Assembly: GCF_029051685.1 (NCBI RefSeq)
Contig: NZ_JAACFT010000027.1
Span: forward strand, 49,829-113,828
Direction of reading: 5' to 3'
Length of the DNA stretch: 64,000 nucleotides
Source of the DNA: Bradyrhizobium sp. CSA207
GTDB taxonomy: Bacteria > Pseudomonadota > Alphaproteobacteria > Rhizobiales > Xanthobacteraceae
Shown here: positions 17,784 through 25,790 of the stretch, one piece after another
How positions within the stretch are numbered: position 1 is the first letter of the stretch
How the letters are laid out: every line of letters begins with the position of its first letter
Made by a program: the position numbers and the translations under genes
Notes under the pieces: model-generated
The model's database searches: none
Told to the model about the DNA's origin: nothing
What the model saw: only the letters and a program-made list of their open reading frames with translations

Positions 17784-18601
17784 CAGACCGCCTCCGCCGC
17801 GTGCGTGGATTGCGCGTAGCCCTTCATCACTTCATCCTTGAGCACGCTCCAGATCTCGCGATGGAGCGCATGGAATTCCTTGTCGAGCCGCACCTCGAAG
17901 ATGTCGCGCGGGCGCGGCAGCGTCACGGACCAGTCGCCGATGATGCGCGAGGAGGGTCCCGCCGACATGATCACGACGCGGTCGGCGAGCGCGATTGCCT
18001 CTTCCAGATCATGGGTCACGAACAGCACGGCCTTGCGGTCGGCGTTCCAGAGGTCGAGCAGCAGATTGCCCATCACCTGCCGCGTCTGCGCATCAAGCGG
18101 CCCGAACGGCTCGTCCATCAAGAGGATCTTTGGATCGCGGATCAGCACCTGCGCCAGTGCCACGCGCTTGCGCTGGCCGCCCGAGAGCATGTGCGGATAG
18201 CGACTGGCAAACGCCCCTAGACCCACCGAAGTCAGCCATTTCTGCGCGCGCGGAAGCGCCTCGGCGCGCGGGGTGCCCCTGACTTCCAGCCCGATCGCGA
18301 CGTTGTCGAGCGCAGTTTTCCAGGGGAACAGCGCATCCGCCTGGAATAGATAGCCGGCATCGCGGTTCAGCTCCGCGAGCGGCCGATCGAACACCTTGAC
18401 GCTGCCGGCGGCTGGCCTCAAGAGGCCCGCCGCAACGTTGAGCAGCGTCGATTTTCCGCAGCCGGTCGGCCCGACGATGGCGACGAACTCGCCCTGCGCC
18501 ACCGTGAGATGGGCCTTCTCCACCGCGGTGTAGACCCGCCCGTCCCCCAGCCGGAACGCGACTTTGGCATCCTCAAGGGCCACTGCCGTGGGCATTGTCA
18601 T
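17783..18601 (-). CDS. SsuB/TauB-type ABC transporter ATP-binding protein
   Basis: The 272-residue ATPase starts at the ATG at 18601 behind GGAGG with a 6-base spacer. It has Walker A GPTGCGKST, the Q loop FQADALFPWKT, signature LSGGQRKRVALAQVL, Walker B ILLMDEPFGPLD and switch THDLEEAIALADR, all typical of the nitrate/sulfonate/taurine importer group. It is the first gene of the three-gene importer operon (ATPase, permease, receptor). An upstream promoter is expected in 18602-18744 but none stands out. Confidence 0.93.
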   Translation of the reverse strand: MTMPTAVALEDAKVAFRLGDGRVYTAVEKAHLTVAQGEFVAIVGPTGCGKSTLLNVAAGLLRPAAGSVKVFDRPLAELNRDAGYLFQADALFPWKTALDNVAIGLEVRGTPRAEALPRAQKWLTSVGLGAFASRYPHMLSGGQRKRVALAQVLIRDPKILLMDEPFGPLDAQTRQVMGNLLLDLWNADRKAVLFVTHDLEEAIALADRVVIMSAGPSSRIIGDWSVTLPRPRDIFEVRLDKEFHALHREIWSVLKDEVMKGYAQSTHAAEAV

Positions 18602-18693
18602 GTGTTTCCTCCGAACCCGGACGATGCCTTAGCCTCTGGCGCGGGCAAGTTCAATCAACCGGCCAACCGTGCTATGCATGGGGTCTTGCCGTG

Positions 18694-18727
18694 CTCTTAC
18701 CCTCCCCTGGAGGGGGAGGGTAAGAGG
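18694..18727. repeat. Perfect 14-bp inverted repeat (hairpin) in the shared intergenic region
   Basis: CTCTTACCCTCCCC and its complement GGGGAGGGTAAGAG flank a short centre at 18694-18727. It lies between the divergent ABC ATPase genes, 18-34 bases before the plus-strand start at 18745. It is similar in sequence style to the GGGAGGG palindromic repeats at the right end of the window and may be a copy of that family, or a structured 5' leader. Confidence 0.6.
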
Positions 18728-18744
18728 AGAGTGAGCCCCGCCCG

Positions 18745-19527
18745 ATGCATTCCAGGCCGATGATTGCCTATGCGCGTGTCAGCAAGAGCTTCGGCCCCAC
18801 CAAGGCTGTGGACGACGTGTCGCTGGACATCGCCGAGGGCGAGTTTGTGGCCGTCGTCGGCAGCTCGGGCTCGGGCAAGACGACGCTGCTGCGGCTCGCC
18901 AATCGGCTGATCGAGGTCGATGGGGGCACGATCACGGTCGAGGGCGAGGACGTGCACAACATCGATCCCGTCGCGCTGCGGCGGCGGATCGGTTACGTCT
19001 TCCAGAGCGGCGGACTATTCCCGCATCTGAGCGTCGCCGACAATATCGGGATCACGCCAAAGCTGCTCGGCGCGCCCCTGGCCGACATCGCCGCGCGCGT
19101 CGACGAGTTGCTCGAGCTCGTGCAGCTCGACCGGGCTGCGCATCGCGACCGTCTGCCCGAGACGCTCTCCGGCGGCCAGCGCCAGCGCGTCGGCGTGGCG
19201 CGGGCGCTTGCGGCACGCCCCCGCATCGTGCTGATGGACGAGCCATTCGGCGCGCTGGATCCCCTCACCCGCGACGCGCTTGGCGAAGATTTTCGCGAAC
19301 TGCATCGCAAGCTCGGTCTGACCACCGTGATGATCACCCATGACATGACGGAAGCCATTTTGCTTGCCGACCGAATCGCCGTGATGCGCAGCGGGATACT
19401 GCTTGCGCAGGGCACGCCGGCGGCACTCTCGGAGAGCGGGGACGATTATGTGCTGGAGCTGTTACGGACGCCGCGGCGCCAGGTCGAGCGATTGAATGCG
19501 CTGTTGCCACGGAGCGGTGCGGCATGA
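18745..19527 (+). CDS. OpuCA/ProV-type osmoprotectant ABC transporter ATP-binding protein
   Basis: The 260-residue ATPase has Walker A GSSGSGKTT, Q loop FQSGGLFPHLSVADNI, signature LSGGQRQRVGVARAL, Walker B IVLMDEPFGALDPLTR and switch THDMTEAILLADR. The lack of a long insert and of CBS domains makes it a short OpuCA-like protein. The family starts near MIAYARVSKSFG, so the ATG at 18760 is an equally good start. Its TGA overlaps the next gene's ATG (ATGA at 19524-19527), coupling it to the permease-receptor fusion. Confidence 0.9.
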   Translation: MHSRPMIAYARVSKSFGPTKAVDDVSLDIAEGEFVAVVGSSGSGKTTLLRLANRLIEVDGGTITVEGEDVHNIDPVALRRRIGYVFQSGGLFPHLSVADNIGITPKLLGAPLADIAARVDELLELVQLDRAAHRDRLPETLSGGQRQRVGVARALAARPRIVLMDEPFGALDPLTRDALGEDFRELHRKLGLTTVMITHDMTEAILLADRIAVMRSGILLAQGTPAALSESGDDYVLELLRTPRRQVERLNALLPRSGAA

Positions 19528-21083
19528 GCTTCATCGACGATCCGCGTTGGGGCGAGGCGCTGTCGCATCTGCCCGACTATCTCGGTAACCACGTGCGCGT
19601 GAGTCTCGCCGCGCTCGCGCTCGGCCTGATCGTCAGCCTGCCGCTGGCAATCCTGACGCGCAACCGCCCCGCGCCGCGCGGCATCCTGCTCGCACTCGCC
19701 AGCATCGTGCAGACCGTGCCGGGACTGGCGCTGCTCGCGCTGTTCTACCCGCTGCTGCTGGCGACGGCGTCCCTGACGCTCGCCTTGTTCGGCGCCTCCT
19801 TCTCGGCGTTCGGCTTCCTGCCCGCGATGCTGGCGCTCGCGCTCTATTCGATGCTGCCGGTGCTGCGCAACGGCATCACCGGCTTGAACGGCATCGACCT
19901 CGCGCTGATCGAAGCCGCCAAAGGCGTCGGCATGACCGCACGGCAATCTCTGGTCATGGTCGAGCTGCCGCTGGCGCTGCCGGTGATGATGGCCGGCATC
20001 CGCACCGCCGCGGTCTGGGTGATCGGCACCGCGACACTGTCGACACCGATCGGGCAGACCAGCCTCGGCAACTACATCTTCGCCGGGCTCCAGACCCAGA
20101 ACTGGGTGTTCGTGCTGTTCGGCTGCTTCGCCTCGGCGCTGCTGGCGCTCGCCGTCGATCAACTGCTTGGCCTGATCGAGAATGGACTGCGCCTGCGCAG
20201 CCGCCTGCGCTCCGGGCTCGGTGCCGCGGGCATCCTGGCGCTGGTAGCGGCAACGCTGGTACCGTGGATCGCGCGTTCATCGCCGGGGTACGTGGTCGGC
20301 GCCAAGACCTTTGCCGAACAACATGTGCTCTCGGCCCTGCTTAGGGAGCGCCTGCAGGCGTCCAGTCTCCCCGCCACTGCGCGCTCCGGCCTCGGTTCGA
20401 GCGTCATCTTCCAGGCGCTGAAGGCCGGCGACATCGATCTTTACGTCGATTATTCCGGCACGCTCTGGGCCAACCAGCTGCACCGCACGGATATCAAGCC
20501 ACGCGCGGAGCTGCTCGCGGAGCTGAAGGCCTCACTCGCCAAGGAAAACGTCACCTTGCTCGGTGAGCTGGGCTTCGAGAATGCCTATTCGCTGGTGATG
20601 CCGAAGCAGCGCGCCGAGGCACTCGGCATCCATAGCATTGCCGATCTCGTCGGGCATGCATCGACGATGTCGATCGCCGGCGATTACGAGTTCTTCTCAC
20701 GACCGGAATGGGCGGCGCTGCAGAAGGCTTATGGCCTTCAGTTCCGCACCCAGCGCCAGATGCAGCCGGACTTCATGTATGCGGCGGTCGCCAGCGGCGA
20801 GGTCGACGTGATCGCCGGCTACACCAGCGACGGGCTGATTGCGAAATACGATCTCGTGGTGCTCGACGATCCCAGGCACGCCATTCCGCCTTATGACGCA
20901 ATCCTGCTGCTCGCGCCGAAACGCATCGGGGACGAGCAATTGCAAGCGGCGCTCAAGCCCCTGCTCGGCAAGATCGACATCGCCACGATGCGCGAGGCGA
21001 ATCTGCGCGCCGCCGGCAATGACGCGACTTCATCGCCGGATGTGGTGGCGAAGTGGCTGTGGGAGAAAATCGGCAAGCGGTAG
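19524..21083 (+). CDS. Osmoprotectant ABC transporter permease fused to its substrate-binding domain
   Basis: The 519-residue protein joins two functions. Residues 1-215 are an OpuCB/ProW-like permease with GVGMTARQSLVMVELPLALPVMMAGIRTA-type EAA loop (about residues 133-161). A membrane segment near 225-245 leads into an OpuAC/glycine-betaine receptor domain (residues 250-519) with KTFAEQHVLSALLRERL and GDIDLYVDYSGTLWANQL. Fused OpuCB-OpuCC forms are known; the receptor is then tethered at the outer membrane face. Substrate is likely glycine betaine, choline or carnitine, by family only. It completes a two-gene transporter with the ATPase. Confidence 0.92.
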   Translation: MSFIDDPRWGEALSHLPDYLGNHVRVSLAALALGLIVSLPLAILTRNRPAPRGILLALASIVQTVPGLALLALFYPLLLATASLTLALFGASFSAFGFLPAMLALALYSMLPVLRNGITGLNGIDLALIEAAKGVGMTARQSLVMVELPLALPVMMAGIRTAAVWVIGTATLSTPIGQTSLGNYIFAGLQTQNWVFVLFGCFASALLALAVDQLLGLIENGLRLRSRLRSGLGAAGILALVAATLVPWIARSSPGYVVGAKTFAEQHVLSALLRERLQASSLPATARSGLGSSVIFQALKAGDIDLYVDYSGTLWANQLHRTDIKPRAELLAELKASLAKENVTLLGELGFENAYSLVMPKQRAEALGIHSIADLVGHASTMSIAGDYEFFSRPEWAALQKAYGLQFRTQRQMQPDFMYAAVASGEVDVIAGYTSDGLIAKYDLVVLDDPRHAIPPYDAILLLAPKRIGDEQLQAALKPLLGKIDIATMREANLRAAGNDATSSPDVVAKWLWEKIGKR

Positions 21084-21128
21084 GACGTGCCGTCATTCAG
21101 TGTTGTCTTGGCGAAGCGCGTCAGAGCG

Positions 21129-22850
21129 CTAAAGCCCCCTGATCATCCCCGCATTGATCAGCAGCCGGTTGAGCCGCTTCGCCTCGGCGCCGTCCTTGCA
21201 GCCGTAGAAAATGCCCTTACAGCGAAGCATGATCTCCTTCTGCTCGGCGAAGGACGGGTCGAGCGGGATGCCGGCGGCTTCCTGGATCACCAGCGGCAGA
21301 TAGGGACCGTCGACCGTGTCCATCACCGCATCGCTCTTCACCGGATCGAAATTGACGGCATCGATCGCGTAATAAGTCCCATAGAGACGCGGATCGTAAC
21401 CATCGAGCTTCTTACCGAGGCCGCCTTCGTCGAGCCCGGGCTCGAGGATCTGCGGCGCGAACTCCGGCTGATGGTCGCCGTAGCGCACGATCAGGAAGGG
21501 CTCCCCTGGAAAGGTCTTTTTCAGGCCGGCGATGAAGCTCCTGTACTGCTCCGCGCTGATGGCTTGCCGGCGTAGATATTCGTCGATGGAGGGCGTATTG
21601 CCCGGCGCGCGCCAGTTCGGCATCAGATCGGGGCGGAAGCGCGTTTCCCAGGGGAAATGATTAGCGCCGAGATAGACGAAGGTGAACAGTGGCTTGTTCG
21701 GCGACCGCGTTCCCATCAACTGCAGCGCCTTGTCGTAGAAGAAGCCGTCCGGCTCGACATCCTTTGCGCCGAGATCCTTCGCGTCATAGAAGCGCTCGAT
21801 GCCGGTGGTGAGCTGAAAGCTGCGTGCGCTCATGAAGGCGCCATAGGCGGGATAGAGCGACATGGTGTCGTAGCCGCAGCGGCGCAGCGCCAGCGGCAGG
21901 CCACGCTCGACGCGACCTGTCGCGATGCGCGTCACGAAATAGGCGAAGCGGCCGAACGAGCGCGACGAGAGGCCGGCGAGCACGTTGTACTCGGTGAACC
22001 AGCTCGGCCCGCCATTGCTCTCGGCCAGAAACGTGCGCTGCTTGCCGTCATAGGATTTGAAATGGCTGCCGTAGTCCGGCGCCACCTTGATGCCTTGAGC
22101 AGCGCGGATGTCGAAACTCGACTCATCATGGATCATGATGATGTTCGGCCGGCGGCCCGCGGGATGGCAGGCATCGACCAGCGGCATGTTGAGCCGCTCG
22201 TTGGTCGACGCCGCCGACTCCATGAAGCCGTATTGCGCGAAGTCGGAGACCGCGCTGACACCGGAGCGGAAGAACTTCGAGAGATAGCCGTCGTCGTAAT
22301 AGCCGCGCCAGGCCTCGTCCGGATGGTAGAGCGAATAGCCAACCAGTGCAGCGACGCAGGCGAGCATGGAGGCGAGCGCCGGCAGACGGCGGATACGGAA
22401 AGGATCGAGCCACCACAACGCATACATCAGCGGCAGCGTGACGAGGCCGGTCAGGATCACCGACCAGCGCAGGTTCGGGAAAATCGTGAACAGGAACGCG
22501 ACGGTGTCGCGGTCGATCATCATCAGGTCGATGAAGTTCACCGTCATCTGCACGACGTCGTGTTTGAGCCGTGACAAGAGCACGAGCACGACGACCATGG
22601 TCAGCGACAGCGCGCCCGATAGTGCGGGCCGGCGTAGCAGCGTGATCCAGAAGAAGTTGAGGATGCCCCAGGCCAGTACGAAAGACAGCCGCGCGCCGAA
22701 ATCGGTCTCGGTCTCGTACATCAGGGCCAGGGCTGCGAGATGCGGCGCGGCAACCGCAAGCAGGCGCCAGATGCCGAGCGCGGCAACGCTCGCCAGCACG
22801 GCGGTGGCGGCAGAGGGACCTGGATTGGGCGCGGACGCCATCGACGACAC
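21129..22850 (-). CDS. LTA-synthase/sulfatase-like membrane transferase
   Basis: This 573-residue protein has about five N-terminal membrane segments (residues 15-175) and then a periplasmic alkaline-phosphatase-superfamily domain. Signature parts are NIIMIHDESSFDIR (metal/nucleophile region, about 240-253), SNGGPSWFTEYNVLAGLSSR, and VRYGDHQPEFAPQ near residue 455, the conserved His-containing GDHQP of LtaS/OpgB/sulfatase proteins. Such enzymes transfer phosphoglycerol or phosphoethanolamine to envelope polymers, or cleave sulfate esters; the acceptor here is unknown. A PhoB-like array lies 79-111 bases upstream of its start. In-frame ATG at 22841 is an alternative start. Confidence 0.85.
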   Translation of the reverse strand: MSSMASAPNPGPSAATAVLASVAALGIWRLLAVAAPHLAALALMYETETDFGARLSFVLAWGILNFFWITLLRRPALSGALSLTMVVVLVLLSRLKHDVVQMTVNFIDLMMIDRDTVAFLFTIFPNLRWSVILTGLVTLPLMYALWWLDPFRIRRLPALASMLACVAALVGYSLYHPDEAWRGYYDDGYLSKFFRSGVSAVSDFAQYGFMESAASTNERLNMPLVDACHPAGRRPNIIMIHDESSFDIRAAQGIKVAPDYGSHFKSYDGKQRTFLAESNGGPSWFTEYNVLAGLSSRSFGRFAYFVTRIATGRVERGLPLALRRCGYDTMSLYPAYGAFMSARSFQLTTGIERFYDAKDLGAKDVEPDGFFYDKALQLMGTRSPNKPLFTFVYLGANHFPWETRFRPDLMPNWRAPGNTPSIDEYLRRQAISAEQYRSFIAGLKKTFPGEPFLIVRYGDHQPEFAPQILEPGLDEGGLGKKLDGYDPRLYGTYYAIDAVNFDPVKSDAVMDTVDGPYLPLVIQEAAGIPLDPSFAEQKEIMLRCKGIFYGCKDGAEAKRLNRLLINAGMIRGL

Positions 22851-22928
22851 GCAACAGCTGGTCCGGCGCGGTAATGCCGAGCCTGTCGGACCGGCCTTCG
22901 GCGTTCGGCGCAGCCGGAAGCCTGCACC

Positions 22929-22961
22929 GTGTCATAAAACTGTAATTGAACGGTCACGGAC
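22929..22961. promoter_or_regulatory. PhoB-box-like array of three 11-bp repeats
   Basis: Three consecutive 11-base units read GTGTCATAAAA, CTGTAATTGAA and CGGTCACGGAC on the plus strand. They match the known PhoB subunit pattern (CTGTCAT plus an A/T-rich tetrad, repeated every 11 bases), the first two well and the third more weakly. The array lies upstream of the minus-strand LTA-synthase-like gene; the repeat orientation is opposite to that gene, which PhoB sites allow but do not favour. Phosphate regulation is inferred. Confidence 0.55.
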
Positions 22962-23033
22962 TAGCAACGCGTGTCACGGTCCGACCTTCGCTTAATGTTA
23001 GTGACGAGCGAATGGGCCGCACAGGCCAGGGCT

Positions 23034-23702
23034 CTAGCGCCTGATGATCCCCGCAATGAACAGGTCGATCACCCCTTCGGCCATCCGCTCGATCTCGCCC
23101 TCCTCCACGCCCCAGCGCTGAAAGTGGCCATCGAGCTTCATCCTGGCGAAACCGTACACCAGGGCACGGCCGGCAATTTGGATGCGCTTGAGGTCGTCCG
23201 ACCGCAGCAGGCCCTGCTCCGCCGCATCGGCCAGCATTCGCTCCGTCAGCGCGATCAGTTCGGAATTGTCGCGCGTCAGCTCGGCTGAACTGCCATGAGC
23301 GAAGTAGCTCCCCGTCGAGATGATCTCAAAATGTGCGGGATTACGCATCGCCCAGCGCAGGTAAGCGAGGCCGAAGGCGCGGAAGCGAGCCAGCGGGTCT
23401 GCCGGAGACGCCTGGCCCAGCGTCGCCTCAATCTCGATGCGGAAGCGCCGCTGCGCTTCCTCGGCTGCCGCCGCCATCAGCGCATCGCGGTTGGGGAAGT
23501 GCCGGAACGGCGCCCCAGGCGACACCGCAGCGCGGCGTGCCGCCTCGCGGACCGAGATCTTGGCGCCCTCGGCCGCAAGTTGCAGCGCAGCGTCGATCAG
23601 GACGCGGCGGAGGTCTCCGTGGTGGTAGGGCCGGGCCTCGGCCGCGCTGCGGCCGCGGCGAAGCTTGGGTGTGGGGCCGGTGGGCATGAAGCTTTCTAGC
23701 AT
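23034..23702 (-). CDS. TetR/AcrR family transcriptional regulator
   Basis: The 222-residue protein (217 if it starts at the ATG at 23687) has the TetR N-terminal DNA-binding domain: YHHGDLRRVLIDAALQLAAEGA, then the helix-turn-helix ISVREAARRAAVSPGAPFRHFPNRDALMA around residues 40-70. The C-terminal ligand domain resembles TetR_C WHG-type proteins. An open frame extending to 23771 would run across the palindromic operator and is rejected. It is divergent from the ferric-reductase-like gene, and a perfect palindrome lies between them, the usual arrangement for a local autorepressor. Confidence 0.9.
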   Translation of the reverse strand: MLESFMPTGPTPKLRRGRSAAEARPYHHGDLRRVLIDAALQLAAEGAKISVREAARRAAVSPGAPFRHFPNRDALMAAAAEEAQRRFRIEIEATLGQASPADPLARFRAFGLAYLRWAMRNPAHFEIISTGSYFAHGSSAELTRDNSELIALTERMLADAAEQGLLRSDDLKRIQIAGRALVYGFARMKLDGHFQRWGVEEGEIERMAEGVIDLFIAGIIRR

Positions 23703-23716
23703 CACCCGAACGTGAA

Positions 23717-23733
23717 TGTAATCAGCGATTACA
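23717..23733. promoter_or_regulatory. 17-bp palindromic operator between tetR-like gene and membrane protein gene
   Basis: TGTAATC-AGC-GATTACA is a perfect 7-bp inverted repeat with a 3-base centre. It lies 15 bases upstream of the tetR-like ATG and 37 bases upstream of the plus-strand ATG at 23770, so one bound dimer could repress both directions. Assignment to the adjacent TetR regulator is inferred from position. Confidence 0.7.
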
Positions 23734-23769
23734 CCATTGACCACCACGCGACCCCGGGGAGACATCACC

Positions 23770-24390
23770 ATGCCGCAACGTCAAAGCTGGTTCGAGGGCT
23801 GGCGGCTGCTTGCCGCCCTCGCCTTGAGCCTCATCGCCTTGAGCCTGTGGATTGCATCGATGCGGCAGTTCGAGATCGACGGCGTGCGCATGGTGATCCG
23901 GTTTACGGCACGAAGCTCGCTCATTCTGTTCTGCCTCGCCTTCGGCGCCGCTTCGCTGGCGCGGCTTTGGCCCAATGGCTGGACACGCTGGCAGTGCCGC
24001 AACCGCCGCTATCTGGGCCTGAGCTTCGCGGCCTCCCACGCCATCCACGCGGTTGCGATCGTCGCATTCGCCAAAATGGATCCTGCCGGCTTCGCGGAGG
24101 CCACCTCGGCCGCTTCCTACATCTTCGGCGGCATCGGCTATGCCTTCATCATCGCCATGAGCACGACCTCATTCGACCGCACGGCCGCACTGATCGGGCC
24201 ACGCGCCTGGCGCGCGCTGCATCTCGCAGGCGGCTACTATCTCTGGTTCCAGTTCATGGTGTCGTTCGGCAAGCGCGTCCCGGCGATGCCGCTCTATGCC
24301 GCGTTCCTCATTCCGCTGCTCGCAGTGATGGCCCTGCGGATGATCGCGATGGCCGCCCATCCGCGCGGACGGACGGCCGAGGCAAGCTGA
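23770..24390 (+). CDS. Ferric-reductase-like transmembrane protein
   Basis: The 206-residue protein begins at the ATG at 23770 (MPQRQSWFEGWRLLAA), preceded by GGGGAGACATCACC. It has about six membrane segments with histidines positioned as b-type haem ligands (SHAIHAVAIV near residue 96 and ALHLAGGYYLWFQF near 155), as in the ferric reductase/MsrQ/YedZ membrane domain. No flavin or NAD domain is attached, so an electron partner would be separate. It is divergent from a TetR gene across a shared palindrome, so expression is probably controlled by that regulator. Electron acceptor unknown. Confidence 0.78.
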   Translation: MPQRQSWFEGWRLLAALALSLIALSLWIASMRQFEIDGVRMVIRFTARSSLILFCLAFGAASLARLWPNGWTRWQCRNRRYLGLSFAASHAIHAVAIVAFAKMDPAGFAEATSAASYIFGGIGYAFIIAMSTTSFDRTAALIGPRAWRALHLAGGYYLWFQFMVSFGKRVPAMPLYAAFLIPLLAVMALRMIAMAAHPRGRTAEAS

Positions 24391-24399
24391 GCGGCAGGC

Positions 24400-25254
24400 T
24401 CAGCCCTGCGGCGGCAGCAGCCCGAGCCGTTTGGCGATGATGCGGTCCAGCGTCCGTTTCGGCAACACGGCCCCGATCAGATAGCGCAGCCGGTCCGGCG
24501 TGATCTGGTAGCGCACCTTGGGATTTGAGGCCGTCAACGCATCGAACACGATTTCGGCGATCCGCTCGGCGGGCAAGCCCTTTGCACCGAGCTCCATCAT
24601 GAAGGCCATGACCTTGTTGAGGGCGGGCAGATAGGGCGAGTTCTGGTAAACGGAGAGATCGATCTGCTCGGCCTTGCTCCAGATCGGCGTCTTCACCGCG
24701 CCGGGGGCGACGATAATGACGTCGATGCCGAACAGCATCAGCTCGCGCCGCAGGCTCTCCGACAATCCCTCGATGGCGTGCTTGGAGGTACAGTAAGGCG
24801 CCGACAGCGGGTTGCCGTTCTTGCCCGCGACCGAGCTGATCATCACGATCCGCCCCTTCGGCCCCCTCAGCGACGGGTCGGCGCCGAGCAGCGGCCCGAA
24901 CGCCTGCGTGGCGATGACCGGGCCGATGACGTTGATGTCCATCTGGCGGCGGAAATCATCGGCCGACAATTCGAGGACCGGACCGGCGACCGCGATGCCG
25001 GCATTGTTGACGAGGCCGGCCAGTGTCTCGCCGCCCAGGGCCTCACGCACTTGGCGCGCAGCCGCCAGCACGGCGGCCTCGTCTGTAACGTCGAACAGCA
25101 GCGGCGTGAAATTGGCGCCGAACTCCCCCTTGAGCCGGTCGGCATCGGCCTGCTTGCGGACGCTGCCGAAGACGCGATAGCCGCGCCCAATCAGGAATTT
25201 TGCAGTGGCCCAGCCAATGCCAGTGGACGCGCCGGTGATGACGACAGATCGCAT
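24400..25254 (-). CDS. SDR family oxidoreductase
   Basis: The ATG at 25254 (MRSVVITGASTGIG) has GGGGGGAAC seven bases upstream; an in-frame ATG 30 bases further up is less well placed. The 284-residue protein is a classical short-chain dehydrogenase: TGASTGIG cofactor motif, LVNNAGIAVAGP, catalytic Ser in VMISSVAGKNG, and YCTSKHAIEG carrying Tyr and Lys. The C-terminus (PKRTLDRIIAKRLGL) is like that of retinol-dehydrogenase-type SDRs. Substrate is unknown. It is convergent with the ferric-reductase-like gene, nine bases apart. Confidence 0.92.
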   Translation of the reverse strand: MRSVVITGASTGIGWATAKFLIGRGYRVFGSVRKQADADRLKGEFGANFTPLLFDVTDEAAVLAAARQVREALGGETLAGLVNNAGIAVAGPVLELSADDFRRQMDINVIGPVIATQAFGPLLGADPSLRGPKGRIVMISSVAGKNGNPLSAPYCTSKHAIEGLSESLRRELMLFGIDVIIVAPGAVKTPIWSKAEQIDLSVYQNSPYLPALNKVMAFMMELGAKGLPAERIAEIVFDALTASNPKVRYQITPDRLRYLIGAVLPKRTLDRIIAKRLGLLPPQG

Positions 25255-25667
25255 GTTTGTTCCCCCCAAAGTTCCCGCAATCATGTAGGAGGGAGGTGCC
25301 GGTACGCAATGCCGCCCAGCTCTCAGGCCGACGCAGCAGATCTTGGTTCTTAAGATGAAGCGGCGCGCGAACGTCGCAAATGAGATTGATTGTATCCTGA
25401 AAACGCGGATGAAGAGCCGAATCGTTGCCTCTGAAGAGACTGCGCTTTTAGCGATCGCAACTTTCTGAAAAAATTCTGAAAACGACGCGGGACCAAGAAT
25501 GTGGTTTAAGCGTCAGTTCTTTGCGCTCCGACGACGCTTCAACACGCGAAGAATTTGAATGAAGCAGCAATGCTTGGCGCGAGCTGATAAAGGGTGAGAC
25601 CGCTGGCTTGCGATATCGTTCAGATGTAGTCGCGAAGATTTAAGATTTGGTTTGACGAGCGAAGCTT
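25255..25667. other. Intergenic region with a lower-GC stretch
   Basis: The region from about 25330 to 25660 is visibly richer in A/T than its surroundings, with runs such as CTGAAAAAATTCTGAAAAC near 25464-25482. No gene, tRNA or convincing hairpin was found. It probably contains the SDR promoter near 25255-25330. A small RNA or nucleoid-protein target is possible but unsupported. Confidence 0.4.
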
Positions 25668-25790
25668 ATGTTTTTGGCTCGTGTCCCGGAGAAGGCGCGA
25701 CGCGCCGCAGAGCCGGGACCCGGGGGCCGCATGGACCCCGGATCAGCAGCGCATCGCTCACACGCTGCGCTGCGTCCGGGGCACGACGAC
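25668..25790. repeat. Palindromic intergenic repeat downstream of ilvC
   Basis: The stretch contains GTGTCCCGG...CCGGGACCC and CCGGATCAGCAGCGCATCGC...GCTGCGCTGCGTCCGGGGCA, nested inverted arms rich in GC and in GCGC/CGCG steps. This is the style of the large-palindrome intergenic repeats seen in Bradyrhizobium. It starts about where the A/T-richer segment ends and stops at the ilvC stop codon, and may serve as a transcription terminator. Confidence 0.65.

Noticed and set aside
23703..23771. Longer start of the TetR gene at 23771
   Set aside because: It would translate through the palindromic operator and add residues absent from the family.
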